A stretch of DNA of 64,000 nucleotides from Carya illinoinensis (taxonomy: Eukaryota > Streptophyta > Magnoliopsida > Fagales > Juglandaceae): assembly GCF_018687715.1 (NCBI RefSeq), contig NC_056752.1, positions 10,988,001 to 11,052,000 on the forward strand, read 5' to 3'. The translations under genes were made by a program, and so were the position numbers. Under the pieces are notes generated by a model. That model searched no databases. It was given only the letters and a program-made list of their open reading frames with translations, and was not told the origin of the DNA. Below, piece by piece: positions 34,925 through 46,380 of the stretch (position 1 is its first letter; every line of letters starts with the position of its first letter).

Positions 34925-35464
34925 TGACTCTATACGCAATAATAAATCTTCCAACATTTGGACTTTATTTAGATGGTAAAAATGTTTTATCTCATCTCAT
35001 CTTATTATTATAAATTTTTTAAATTTTGATAAAAAATATAATAAATAATTTAATTTTTTTAATTTTTAAAATAATAATAATATTAAAACATAATATTTTA
35101 TTTTATTTTTAATTTCTATCTCAATTCATTTCATATAAATTCACTATCCATATTAATTATATAAATATAAATTGCACATGAATCTTTAATATTTATCCAT
35201 CTTTATTCTTTATTTTAACAATTGAAGAAAATATGTATATATATATATAATTATGAAAATTTTATACATCATATTATCATCATATTTATATCTCATTAAA
35301 TAAGATATGATATATTATAATCATTTAATGATTATTTATTATATTTTTATTATTATTAAATAATAATAAATGTATCATGTGATATATGTATAAGATAGAA
35401 AAAGAATAATAATACGATGTATCTCATTATTATATATATTTATATATATTAATAAGTGGTTTTA
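34925..35464. repeat. AT-rich region with two decayed interspersed repeats
   Basis: About 34965-35150 resembles the AT-rich family at 8495 and 43135 (TTTAGATGGTAAAAATG...TCTCATCTCATCTTATTATTAT). About 35240-35430 resembles the MITE at 6094-6255 (ATCATTTAATGATTATTTATTATA). No gene was recognised. Confidence 0.4.
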
Positions 35465-35885
35465 CAGCCTAGAATTATAGGAGCAAGACAGATGGCCGCC
35501 CACCTGAAACAGACACCAAGCTCACAGTCACAGGCGTCAAACTTCGCGACTCTTCAGCATTAATTACTGACGTTGCGACGTGCGAAGATCTGTCGGCGGT
35601 TTAGACCAGAACACCGGCTGCGTTCGCGACTTACGGTTACGATGTTGACTGTTGTAAAACCAGCCACATGAAGAGATGTATAATAATGTTGACATTTGAT
35701 CTTGTGGGGTCCACACCCCATTCGCCTTCTAATTTATACGGCAGCTTGCCCACCGCAACACAAACACCGAAGCCAGCGGTAGATACACGCGCCACTAAAT
35801 TTGGCTGGGGGCTGTACCTACCACAAGTGGGCCCCACTGAGCCCGGTCCCACACCTCTGAATCTACTTTGAGATCGCGTCGGCAA
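35465..35885. other. GC-richer low-copy island, function unknown
   Basis: This stretch stands out from its AT-rich surroundings. It contains TGACGTTGCGACGTGCG, GTGGGGTCCACACCCC and AAGTGGGCCCCACTGAGCCC, motifs of the TGACG and GGGCCCAC kinds often found in plant promoters. ORFs on both strands (35637-35885 minus, 35668-35871 plus) overlap and have no recognised domain. It may be an ancient regulatory region of the HIPP gene 2.7 kb downstream, a dead first exon, or a repeat I do not recognise. Confidence 0.35.
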
Positions 35886-36975
35886 TTTATTTATTTACTT
35901 ATTTTTGTTTTTTCACCTGGCAAGTGGAAAAAGCATAATAATTATTATCATTTGCGAAATACACACACTCTCTGTTTTTTCTTTTAAATTGTTTGTTTGT
36001 GTTTGTTTTTGTTTTTACGCCCCTTCTTGTCAATCATGAGATTCCCGGCTGATGTGTGAATTTCATGATTGCTTTTATTATTATTATTAATTACATTTTG
36101 AATAGTAAAATATGTAGATAAAATTACTTTTTAAAAATTATTAATTTTATAATTTTTAAAATATTCATAGCTAAAAAAATATACGCTCGTCACTGCTCGG
36201 TGTTATCTTTATAATTATATATATATATTTCAATTTTTTATTTAATTATTAAAAAAATATTTTTTAATAATATTATAAAATTTTTAAATATTTAAAAATA
36301 TTAAAAACATATATATAAAAAAAAGACTAATTAACATTGGGAGCTGGGAGTGGTGGATTTAGCACCATCCTTCGTGATTGACACATCATTACATGAAAAA
36401 AAAAATGATATTTACAGTAAAAAAAATACACAAATGTCACACACTTTTTTTAAAAAATAAATAAATATAAAATTTATATAAAAAATTATTTTTTTAATAA
36501 TATATTTAATTATTTTTAAAAAAATACACAATATTTACATAACTCATAACTATATTTAATATTTCTTAAATACAAATTATAAATAAATTTGCGTAACATT
36601 AATTTTCCAACAAGAAAAATTGCCGCATGGCATCCTACCCTATCCAATTAAAAATAATATACAAATATAAATTAAAGAAATTAAAAAAAAAAAACGTTAG
36701 CATCCATGAAGGCTCTGAGCCACCACCGGTGGTGCCTCGGAGCATGAGCTTAACACAGTCTACAGAGGTGGGCCAGGTGGGCGATGTTAGTGGCTCACAG
36801 TCGCCTTCATAGTTTGTTACATTTTGCTTTCAAGAATTTTTTTTAAAAGGGTATTTTAGATATCTTTTTTAACCTATTTTATTTTAACTTTTTAAAATAT
36901 TTTCATGAGATGACACATAAAAATTTCTTTATAATTAAAAATTGAGATTTGTTATTAATTATCTCCACACACCAC
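35886..36975. other. Intergenic, AT-rich; short palindrome
   Basis: AT-rich with no gene recognised. A perfect 14-bp palindrome CACCACCGGTGGTG lies at 36721-36734 in a small GC-rich patch (about 36700-36810). Confidence 0.45.
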
Positions 36976-37532
36976 ATATGAGAAAGGTTATTACTCCCGC
37001 AGCTGGCCCCGAGGTCCTGACTAGGCGGACCTTGGGATGGCCAACAATAGAAAATCAGGATAGAGGATAGAATAGGCCACGTCTGAGATGTGGGCCTGGC
37101 CCAAGAGACACAAGGAGGAACGGCAATGTTGTATGCACAAAGTGTGAGCCTTCCAAGCTAGAAGGCCCAACATCTTTAATGGCCGACAAACCACACACAC
37201 AAGGTTAAAGGTAGCCACCGTCACCCCCAGATAGCCAACGACAAGACAGATAGTGAGAGGATGCGTGTCGAGATAGGGGTACGTCGCATTTAATGATTGA
37301 CAGAAGGAATGAGAACAGTACAATCTAGGTACGAAAGTGATACGACCATGATCGGCTTGGTAGGAGATCACCTGCCGCGAGGGCCTCCCCAATACGCCAA
37401 CATGCTATAGCTTATAAGTATTGGGACCACTCTTCCCCCTAAGGGCATCAAAGGTGACTCTCACCACCTCCCACTTCTTCCATTCTTGCAAGAGAACTAG
37501 AGGACCGGTGAAGTCGTTTGAGCCACAAAACA
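36976..37532 (+). mobile_element. LTR-like remnant related to the Tat element LTR
   Basis: GC-rich block whose right end reads ACAAAACATGACGTCAACG. The LTRs of the Tat element (48489 and 58411, on their own strand) end ACAAAACATGACGTTAACA. A TATA-like CTTATAAGTATTGGGACC at about 37411 followed by CCACTCTTCCCCCTAAGGG fits an LTR promoter, and a CT-rich leader follows. I read it as a degraded solo LTR on the plus strand. The left limit is uncertain. The ORF at 37021-37392 on the minus strand has no domain. Confidence 0.45.
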
Positions 37533-37544
37533 TGACGTCAACGT

Positions 37545-37735
37545 CAAACACTACACTTATTTTTATTTTATTTTATTTTTAATAAACTAATTAAATTCTT
37601 CTACTCATCATTTATATACTATATATTTGGTAAGAGAAAATGAATTAAATATTAAAAAATTATGTGTGTGTGGTGTGTGAATAATAAAAAATTAACAGAG
37701 AATGATAGAATGATTAAAATGAGAGTTCTATCAAG
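37545..37735. mobile_element. MITE-like element upstream of the HIPP gene
   Basis: Core AATAAACTAATTAAATTCTTCTACTCATCATTTATATACTATATATTTGGTAAGA matches copies near 24925, 44854 and 46165. Right part GTGTGTGGTGTGTGAATAATAA. Ends are degraded. Confidence 0.5.
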
Positions 37736-38146
37736 ATTCATAAAGAAGTGTGAGTAAAAACTTAGTAATTTTCTGTTTGTAAAACAAGTACTCATTCTAT
37801 GATCAATACCTTTTAATAGAAAAATAAAATTTTCTACCTAATAAATGAAATAGAGAACTTATGAATGTTATGGAGAGTCATTCATTTTTTTTTTCAATTA
37901 GAACATAATTTCAATGACAAAACAATTATTTTATATATTTGAATTATTTGAATTTCTATCCAATTATTGAAATCTGCATTACAGGTTCTAATATCTAATT
38001 TTGTGTATGATATACTTAAATAATTGAGGTGGGGTAGGTGTGACACAAGGCCACGTGTGATGGTCACTCTCGTATCATTCGCGTGGGCATCACTCTGGAA
38101 AGGATCCTTCACCGCTTGATCATGTTCCATCAAGGTTGAGATCGAC

Positions 38147-38152
38147 TATATA
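38147..38152 (+). promoter_or_regulatory. Probable TATA box of the HIPP gene
   Basis: TATATA in the context GACTATATACTCCC, followed about 30 bp later by a CT-rich, presumably transcribed leader. It is the best candidate in the 400 bp before the ATG. The start site is inferred, not seen. Confidence 0.5.
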
Positions 38153-38200
38153 CTCCCTCTGGTTTCCCTCTTCAACCTTCATACATTACATGCGTCCCCT

Positions 38201-38204
38201 CCCC

Positions 38205-38249
<45 letters not shown>
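38201..38249 (+). repeat. (CT)n tract in the HIPP 5' leader
   Basis: A cytosine-rich run passes into about 18 uninterrupted CT units. Pyrimidine-rich CT tracts just after the transcription start are common in plant promoters and leaders. Length is likely polymorphic. Confidence 0.85.
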
Positions 38250-38394
38250 GCTTTACATCCTCTCTCCTATTCTGCAATCCTTGTTTGATTCGGAATTTTC
38301 TGGTATCTTGGTACCAGTCTGCCCAAACCTCTCCCTTGTCTTTTGATTACAGGGAAGCATTATTACTCAATTTGGTCTTGCCTTCCTCCACACA

Positions 38395-38432
38395 CCACCC
38401 CCACCCCCCCCCCCCCCCCCCCACCCCCCCCA
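38395..38432 (+). repeat. C-homopolymer tract in the HIPP 5' leader
   Basis: About 20 consecutive C flanked by CACCCCCCC runs. The minus strand would be G-rich, with G-quadruplex potential. If transcribed, the mRNA leader would carry a poly(C) tract about 105-140 nt before the ATG. Exact length is prone to sequencing error. Confidence 0.8.
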
Positions 38433-38536
38433 AACACATCTTTTCCATACCTCAGCCATTTGCTGCCTCTCCCATCTGTTTCAAACGTTCTGGTTTTTTA
38501 TCTGCATATTCCTGAAAACCAGGATATACGAATACC

Positions 38537-40481
38537 ATGAAGGTCTGATGATTCCCCACCAACTTTTTGAATTTTCCTTCATTTTCTGATCCTCCTTCAT
38601 GAACTGAACAACTTGCCTTTTTCCTTTTTTGGGTATCCTTTGTTCTTTAGGGAGAATCCAAGGCATGTTTGTTCATTGTTCATGGGTTATGCTAATTCAC
38701 TTCTCTCTCTTTCTAATGATTCTTCCTAGGAACAAGTTCTCAGATGGGTCCTGAGTGCTTTACTTAGATTGATTCTGCATGCTGAATTTTTACAAAAGAT
38801 CGTTAATGGTTTCTGAAACATTTTTGTTTGTTCAGATTTAGGATATATGCTATGTCTGATTCTTCTGTATTCCAAAAGCAAAAAAAAAAAAACTGTCTTG
38901 AATCTTATCAAACTAGATCTGCTGGTTGAGATATTGATTTCACTGTTCTTGCAGAAGGTTGTCATATTGAAGTTGGATTTACACGATGACAAAGCCAAGC
39001 AGAAGGCCATGAGGACGGTCTCTACTCTTTCGGGTACCAAATCGTTGTTTCGTTTAGTTTGAAGTTGTCCCTAGTTCCTTTATCTCAAAGAAAACAAGTA
39101 GCTGAAGTATTTTTCAGGAAAAAATAATTTTAAATTTAGAAATTATATAAATTTATTTTTATAAAATATTTTTACGTTAAAAGAAACAGGTCTTCCTTAT
39201 TGTTTTTATTATTAAGAAAAAAAAAACAAAAAGAGAAATATTGAAAGATGCGTAAACTTTACGCATATTTTTGTGTGCTGCTCTGCAGCCTGCTCCTTTT
39301 TTTGCGCATCATCCAATCGACTTGAGACGGCACTCAATTAACTGCCGCAACAAACAATTGAATTAATATTTGTTAGTTTATAAATTGGGATTTTATTAGA
39401 AATAAATGACGGCAGTTAAGGTAATTAAGGAATATGTCGTCTTTCCCTTTCCGGTACGACTCCTCACCAGTAGGTGACAGATTGTCAGCCAGTACATTTC
39501 GTCACATTTATCTCTTTATTTGCACTGCAAATAATGACTGTTGGAATTTGGTAGAGTTTAGGGACTATTTTGGAAATATACAAATTACAAACGTTTATAT
39601 TAGAAAAAACTAAAATACTTTTAACTCTAAATGGGATAGGTAAAATAAATTATAAATTGACGTAGTTTGATATAATATGTTAGATTATAAAATTAATTTT
39701 ATTATATAAAGGATTCTATAAAAATATATCAGTTTGTAGATTTATTTTATATAATCTGTGTTTGTAGCAGTTCTCTTAGAAAAATATCAAAAAATTTATG
39801 TGCAGTTATTTTTTCGTATTTTTTATGCATTTTGTTAATGTGATTGGTTTTTAATATAAAATAATTATTTGACTAATCACATCAATATAATATACAAAAA
39901 TAATTGTATTTAACAGCACTTTTAAGATAAAGAGCAACATTGTCCAAGAAATATGATATTTAGTTTTTAGAACCGACTAGACTGGAATTATCTTTTCGCT
40001 TGAAGTAATGAAGTAAAATATCATTGATGCAATATAATATGTAGGGATTGATTCCATCTCAATGGACATGAAGGATAAGAAACTAACGGTGATAGGGACC
40101 GTGGATCCGGTAAATGTGGTGAGCAAATTGCGCAAATATTGGCCAACGACAACTATGATCTCAGTAGGGCCTGTAAAAGCACCTGAAAAGAAAGAGGAGC
40201 CAAAGAAGGAAGAACCCAAGCCAGCAGAGGAGCCAAAGAAAGAGGAAGCAAAGAAGGAGGAAGCAAAGAAAGAAGAAGAGAAGAAAGAAGAACCCAAGAA
40301 AGAGGAAGAAAAGAAGGAAGAAGAGAAGAAGGAAGAAGAGAAGAAGAAAGAGGCGCCGCCGCCCCCGCCAGACCCTGTCCTAGAGCTGGTTAAGGCTTAC
40401 AAAGCTTACAATCCGCACCTTACCTCATATTACTATGTGCAAAGCGTGGAGGAGAACCCAAATGCCTGCGTTGTTTTATAA
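38537..40481 (+). CDS. HIPP: Heavy-metal-associated isoprenylated plant protein (HIPP, At1g01490-like)
   Basis: The coding sequence is join(38537..38542,38955..39033,40045..40481), 173 residues, all introns GT-AG. Exon 1 carries only Met-Lys. Exon 2 encodes [19 protein letters not shown] and the following residues. The third exon starts within a Gly codon (G|GG). Residues about 1-66 form the HMA beta-alpha-beta fold ([21 protein letters not shown]). The usual metal-binding CxxC loop is replaced by LHDDKAK, so classical Cys-mediated metal binding is not expected. Residues about 70-125 are a Lys/Glu(/Pro)-rich repeat, followed by PPPPP and a Tyr-rich segment. The C-terminus CVVL is a CaaX box for prenylation and predicts membrane or nuclear-envelope association. 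Two-residue first exons and CxxC loss are known in this HIPP branch. The reading frame is intact. Confidence 0.9.
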
Positions 40482-40702
40482 AATGGGCTACCAAATTTAA
40501 ACTGAGTGGGAGAGATGAATCTTCCTTGGTTTTGTTAAATGGTATTGGAGTTTTGTCAAATAGTATAGGAGGAGGCAGGCATTCATATGCAGGCAACTCC
40601 GGTCCAAGATTCAAGAAGACAGGAGCTCTTGTATATAAGACGGGGGTAATGCTTCATTGATCGTTCTAAAGCTTAATGATCAGTAAACTGCAGAGATCAG
40701 GG

Positions 40703-40712
40703 AATAAATAAA
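40703..40712 (+). terminator. Polyadenylation signal of the HIPP gene
   Basis: AATAAATAAA about 220 bp after the stop codon. A T-rich region with TATGTAATG motifs follows at 40740-40790, which fits a plant near-upstream element and cleavage region. Confidence 0.55.
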
Positions 40713-43700
40713 TCTTTGAATTTGGTTTGAACACTATAGTTCTATGTAATCTCTATATATGTAATGCTTTTTATTTTTATTTTTGCACAAGTTCTTATAT
40801 GTAGCTAGCTGAAGAACCTAATTTTATTCTCATCTTTTATGTTAAAACGAAGAGAAATGATTGATCTGATAGAAATCTTATAAAAATAAATTTTTAAATT
40901 GACCGATCTTGATACAGTATATCAAACTTTCTTTAGTAAAATCTCTCTCTAAATCCATCGATCTAAAAAGAAAAATATATCTCTTCCTCTTTTCTCGAGT
41001 GGTTTAAAGTCATGGTTGTGGGACAAGAAGCTGCATAGCAAACCGGATTACGTACGCTCACGGGTTTGGAGAGTTTATGAAGTGGGTCATATTGAAACTG
41101 TATCTTTCCTTTCCATATGAAAAACTCAAAACCGAAAGAGAAGAAAAGTGACGTATTTGTGGGTCTCATTGATCTGTCTCTCTCGTACATGAACTCAATG
41201 GTCATGGTCCCCAATTGGAGTGATTGGTCGAGGTGATCTATCTATAGCTAGCTTAGTAATAAATCTTCTTCTTCTCATAGGGCTAGTGGGCGCGGTAGAA
41301 GCTAATTGGCTAGTTAGCTCATGGAGCTTTCTGCCTAAAGAATCATGTTTTGATTTAGAAAGTTTATTTCTTCATTCCTTTTTTTAAGCTGTACCCACCA
41401 TTCCTTTCTACCTTTTTCTCGTTGGTATGTGATTAGAGTTGATGTATATCTCTAAAATCCCAAATCCCAATACATTTACATATATATATATATATATATA
41501 TTAATGTTTCCTTTAGAATTATAAACCAAACATTACATTATAAAAGTAGGCAAGTCATTTAATCAGCTGCTAGATCTAATTCTTAATTGATGCAATTAGA
41601 CAAGCTTCCAATCTTTCAAATGAATTATTATTATATATATTAATGTGTAAACAAGAGTATAAAGTGCAAACCTTAATTTGGAGATCTGCACTCCACATGG
41701 ATACATTTTCTCTGTTTTTGTTTGCTTTCAGAATAATTAAACTGCAAATTCATGCATGTGGCTAACCGCTGCAACTGTACTGCATACTCATACTTAATCT
41801 AGATGATAGATCTGTGCATCAAAAATTGTCCATACTGTAAAAGCATGTAATTATTCTGTTCACAAATTATATATTTAACCCAAGGAAACAAACAAGCTAG
41901 GAATAAGTTAAATCAAGAATACTCTTCTTGATTCTAATCCTTTTCATTCTCAATCACATTTTTATAAATTATATCTGATGATGTGACATATTTAGTAGAT
42001 AACATTTAAGCGGTTGATATAAACATTACTTAAAATACTACATATAGACATGTGTGACTGAGGATGTTAATGTGCCTTTATAAGTTATCAAGACTTTTTC
42101 TAGTGTTTTCGGTACATATGAAAAATGATTTGAACAGTCTTAAGGTAGGAAAGTCTGGTACGCTCAATTTGAAAAAATAAATCAATATAAAACTCATGTA
42201 AAATAATTAATTTTTTAATAACAGTATTCATTACTTTTCCAAAAACGTGCGGGACTTACAAATTTTAAAATTATATATAACATTAATATGTATTATATAC
42301 ATATATATATATATAGTTACTAAAATCTGTGGGTTTAAGCAGAATAGTACTGAATAATTTTAAGTAAAAATAAATAAATAAATAAAGGAATTAACTTGAA
42401 AGTTAGAAGTGTCTGAATCAAAGCTGGCAGCCGTCACTCTTTTCAAGTTTCTACATCCTGATTCCTGATCAAAGACTTTATGCTAACTTGATAATACTGA
42501 TCTCCAGAAGGTATACTATCCGTCCACGTCATGGCCTAGTCAGTGGCCACTGAGTACAATTTTATAACATGGCAAAAGCCAATGGTGGTTAAATGATGCC
42601 TACTCTTCATCAAACTTACGTAATTATGTAAGTTTCACATAATTAAACCCTTTTAATCTCTTTTTAAGTTGTTTAGTCGAGATCAATTTACGTTATTTAA
42701 TTTAGTTTTTAGAACAGATAATAGTTCAACAATAGAGCACAAGTTTTATGGTGGAAATTCTCAATCAGAGATGTCACCATTGGAATATAGGTACAAGCAA
42801 GAAGCACGTACGAGTGCTTTTTCATATTATAGACGAGTACTTACCACAAAGGATAATGGAAAATTATGGTAAGAAAATTGTTTATTTATTGTCAATTATT
42901 TTTTTTATTAAAATGATTATTTTTTGTTAAAATAAATATATTCTCGTAATAAATAATTATTTTTATTATAAATAACACCCCACAAATATTTATTTTTATA
43001 ATTAATCAATTTTATCCTAAGAGACGCCAAGACACAATAGAATGCAATAGATGAATGACAGTATGAGAAGATAGGACGGCATCTAATATTGGCTAAATAA
43101 CGCACTCATTATTTTAATATTTTTAAGAGTAAAAATAAGTTGTCATTTGGACAGTTTAGATAAGATTAATTGACATAAAAGTTAAATAAAATATTATTAT
43201 AATATTATTTTTAATATTATTATTATTTTAAAAATTTTAAAAATTAAATTATTTATTAAATTTTATATAAAAATTTAAAAAAATTATATTAATAAAATAA
43301 GATAAAATAATTTTAACGTCTACTAAATGAAAAGTTTGGGGAACTGCAAGAATCAAGAAGTGCCTCTATTTAATTTTTTATTATTAAAAATTATTTGCAT
43401 GCATGTTTTTTTTTTCCAAACCTCAACAGGTTTTGAGTCTTTGACACTACTGGAGGAATGTTGCATAAACAGTGTGAAGTGATCTTTACCCACCTTCCGT
43501 ATCTTTTGCGTGTGTTCTCCGCTCGGTGTATGTATCACGGTTCTAGCTTCCAGCCAATGTCTCCCACAAGTGTCCACCTTTGATTTCGTGAAAGGTAAAC
43601 GTATAATCAATTAATGTTACTAAATAATAGTATTGGAAAGTGATATAATTATAAAGATGTTTTTTGATAAATTGACTTAATTTTTATGATTTATTAGATT

Positions 43701-43814
43701 TATTTTATAATAAAATTAATTTTATGATTTGACGTAACATATCAAATCATATTAATTTATTAAAATATTTTTACTTGATGTACCGATCAATATTAATTTT
43801 GTACTTAGTAACTT
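40713..43814. other. Intergenic, AT-rich, with MITE-like fragments
   Basis: No coding gene is supported. Fragments of the TTTACAAATTGACGTG family lie near 40875-40960 and at about 43661-43772. The latter has inverted ends (GATAAATTGACTTAAT and ATTAATTTATTAA). An AT-rich TTTGGACAGTTTAGATAAG-type repeat lies at about 43135-43335. A TA microsatellite lies near 41484. ORFs at 40963-41214, 42669-42872 and 43353-43610 have no recognised domain. A further fragment of the GACGTAGTTTGATATAATATG family lies in HIPP intron 2 near 39655-39790. Confidence 0.4.
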
Positions 43815-45430
43815 TACTTTAGTTCCAACTAGACTTACCCTTTTCTAATAATCCTGATTTTTCTAAATTATCCTTTGATCTAATTCAATGTGATGTTTGG
43901 GGGTCATTCTCCGCTCCCATTATTGAAGGCCACAAATATTTTTGAACTGTTGTTGATGATTGTATACATGCCACAGGAATATATCTTTTGAGTTTAAGCT
44001 ATTATTCCAAACTTCTTCAAATTAATAAAATCCAATTCAATACCAAAATCAAGAAAATTTGTACTAATTATGATACTAAATTTTCATCGTCCTCTTTTCT
44101 CAATTCCAAAGACGTCTTATATCAGTATAGTTGTGTTGAAATTCTTCAATAGAATTTTGTTGTAGAGCGTAAACACCAACATATTCTAAATACAACTAGA
44201 GCTCTAATGTGTCGAGCTCATTTACCTCTTCCTTTTTGGAGTGATGCCATCTTGACAGCCACTCATATTATAAATAGATTACCAACACCTATATTGGATC
44301 ATAAATCTCTTTCTGAGTTGTTTTTCCATTCCCTTCCTAGTTATGATCACCTTAGAGTTTTTGTGTCTATGTTTTGCCTCTTCTTTAACAAGATCTAGGT
44401 CCAAATTTGACCATAGAACACGATAATGTGTCCTTCCTGGTTATCCCTTTGATATAAAGGTTTACAAGCTCCTAAACCTTGTTACAAAAGAAACTTTTAT
44501 TTCTAGAAATGTTGTTTTCCATGAGCATGTCTTTCCTTATAAAGTTTCTATTTCCCTACCCTCTGTTTCTCCTTCTAAATCTACTTCAATGCAGTCACCT
44601 ATTATTCTACTACCATCCCCAAGTCAATCATCAACATTTGAATTTTTGATTTTGCCTTCGGGCTTCAACACCTTACCCTCTCACCCTATAAATGGAGATA
44701 TTCCTTATACAGAACACAGCCTCAAATACAAATCCAGATGCTTTACCCAAAAATTCACATATAGCTTCTTTACTAGTTCGTAAATCATCTTGAATCTAAG
44801 GAGCTCCTGGACCTGGTTATCTATAGAATTATTATTGTAACTCTTTTACTATAAGGAAATGCTACACATCATCCCACACCACACACTTTATATATTAAAA
44901 TAATATTTTTTATTTTTTATTTCATTTTATTCTTATTAAACTAATTAAATTATTCTATTTATCATCTACACACTACATATTTATTATAAAAAAATGAAAA
45001 AAAATTAAAATAAATATAGTGTGTGAAGTGTGAGGATGATAAGAAGAATTTTCCTTTACTATATGCCCTGCATCAAATTCCAGCACTTCCACATGTTTTG
45101 TTTCTATTCCAGCAAGTAGTTAATATGACCTTACTAATTTTATTTCTTATCATCGTTTATCTCCTAAACATAGATCTTTTGCCTTAGCAGTTACTGTTGA
45201 TAGTGAGCTTGAGTTCTACCATCAAGTAATCCAACACTCTCATTGGAGAGATGCCATGGTGCTGAGATTGTAGCCCGGGAAACGAATACTACTTGGACTC
45301 TTACCTCCATACCCCCAAGGAAATGACCTATTGACTGTAAATGAGTCTATAAAATTAATTATAGAGTTGATGGTTCTATTGAATGTTATACCTAAAGTAT
45401 TTTTTAATTACAATTACTTTTGTTAGGTAA
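43815..45430 (+). pseudogene. Decayed Ty1/copia retrotransposon fragment
   Basis: Broken frames read as Ty1/copia integrase and the start of reverse transcriptase: SFDLIQCDVWGSFSAP and YFxTVVDDC; then [50 protein letters not shown] and YDHLRVF; and, after a MITE insertion, FYHQVIQHSHWRDAM, PPRK, PIDCK and VDGSIE. The second integrase Asp motif is degraded to NYDTKF. Many stops and frameshifts make it an old relic. No LTRs were recognised in the flanks. Confidence 0.75.
44854..45055. mobile_element. 202-bp MITE with 8-bp target duplication
   Basis: Perfect direct repeats TTACTATA at 44846-44853 and 45056-45063 flank a 202-bp AT-rich element. Its ends are inverted (AGGAAA...TTTCCT, and subterminal CACACCACACAC against GTGTGTGAAGTGTG). 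An 8-bp duplication fits the hAT superfamily. It interrupts the copia relic between integrase and reverse transcriptase motifs, so it is the younger insertion. It gives the best-defined boundaries for the family also seen near 24925, 37545 and 46165. Confidence 0.72.
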
Positions 45431-46164
45431 GACTTTGAAAGAGGAGTTTATGAATTTTTCTCACTTTTTCTTTTCAAATTTTAAATAAACTCTGTTCATA
45501 TAAAACTATTCTGCTGGCATTTTCAGCTTGGCCAATTTGAGTTGTAATAAAGTTAGGAAGAGTTTCTGATATTAAAACAAAAAGTTAGGAAGAGTTTAGT
45601 TGAAAATTAGACGAACTAAAAATAATGCAAAAATATGGAGTTCGCAGGACACATGCGAGACCCACGTATTTGAGGGAATTCTCTACATATCACACCCACT
45701 CAAGCACGTTATACACATATTTCGGGTGACATAACGCGCGCAGAGTCTTGCTTTAGCAAAAATTGCTCTATTATTCTTTTATAGGAATGTTATATACAGT
45801 CGTAACGTGTGTAATTTATCGTGTTATCGTTTTAAAAAATAGTAAGATTTATTCTTAAAAATTTATTATTTTTTTTCACGTGTCTAGGTTCTAAGTCTTA
45901 ACAGGATTTTGATCAAAGCCTATAACCACTATAATTTAATCATTATGCACAAATTTTCATAATCTTTATATGCTTAGAGCGAGAAAACCTTAGTACTTCA
46001 TGTGATTGTACTGTGCTTCCAGCACAAAAGTTTCTCTTTTTATTCATAAGTCACTATTAATCTTATGTTATTTTAACTTTCCTTTGATTGTGCTTTTGCT
46101 GTAGTTCCATATAAAATATTAACAGGCGTGTTTTTTCGATAATCATGATATATATTTTGCTACT
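45431..46164. other. Intergenic; no gene seen
   Basis: Mixed AT-rich sequence following the copia relic. No domain, RNA gene or repeat unit was recognised. Confidence 0.4.
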
Positions 46165-46297
46165 TAACATCTCACATGACCATATATATATATATATATA
46201 TAATATATGTATATATTTATATTTATTTTTAATTTTATTTTTATTAAACTAAGTGAGTTATTTTACGTATCATCTATACACCACATATTTATTATAA

Positions 46298-46330
<33 letters not shown>

Positions 46331-46380
46331 ATATATAGTGTACTGTAAGATGCTAAGTATAATTATTCTATATATATTTA
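46165..46380. mobile_element. MITE-like element with TA microsatellites
   Basis: Core TTTATTAAACTAAGTGAGTTATTTTACGTATCATCTATACACCACATATTTATTATAA matches the 44854-45055 MITE. Ends TGCTACTTAACATCTCACATG and GTAAGATGCTAAGTATAAT are weakly inverted. It contains two TA runs. Confidence 0.5.

Noticed and set aside
37021..37392. 123-codon minus-strand ORF
   Set aside because: It lies in the probable LTR remnant and has no domain; the opposite strand has the LTR-like promoter and end motifs.
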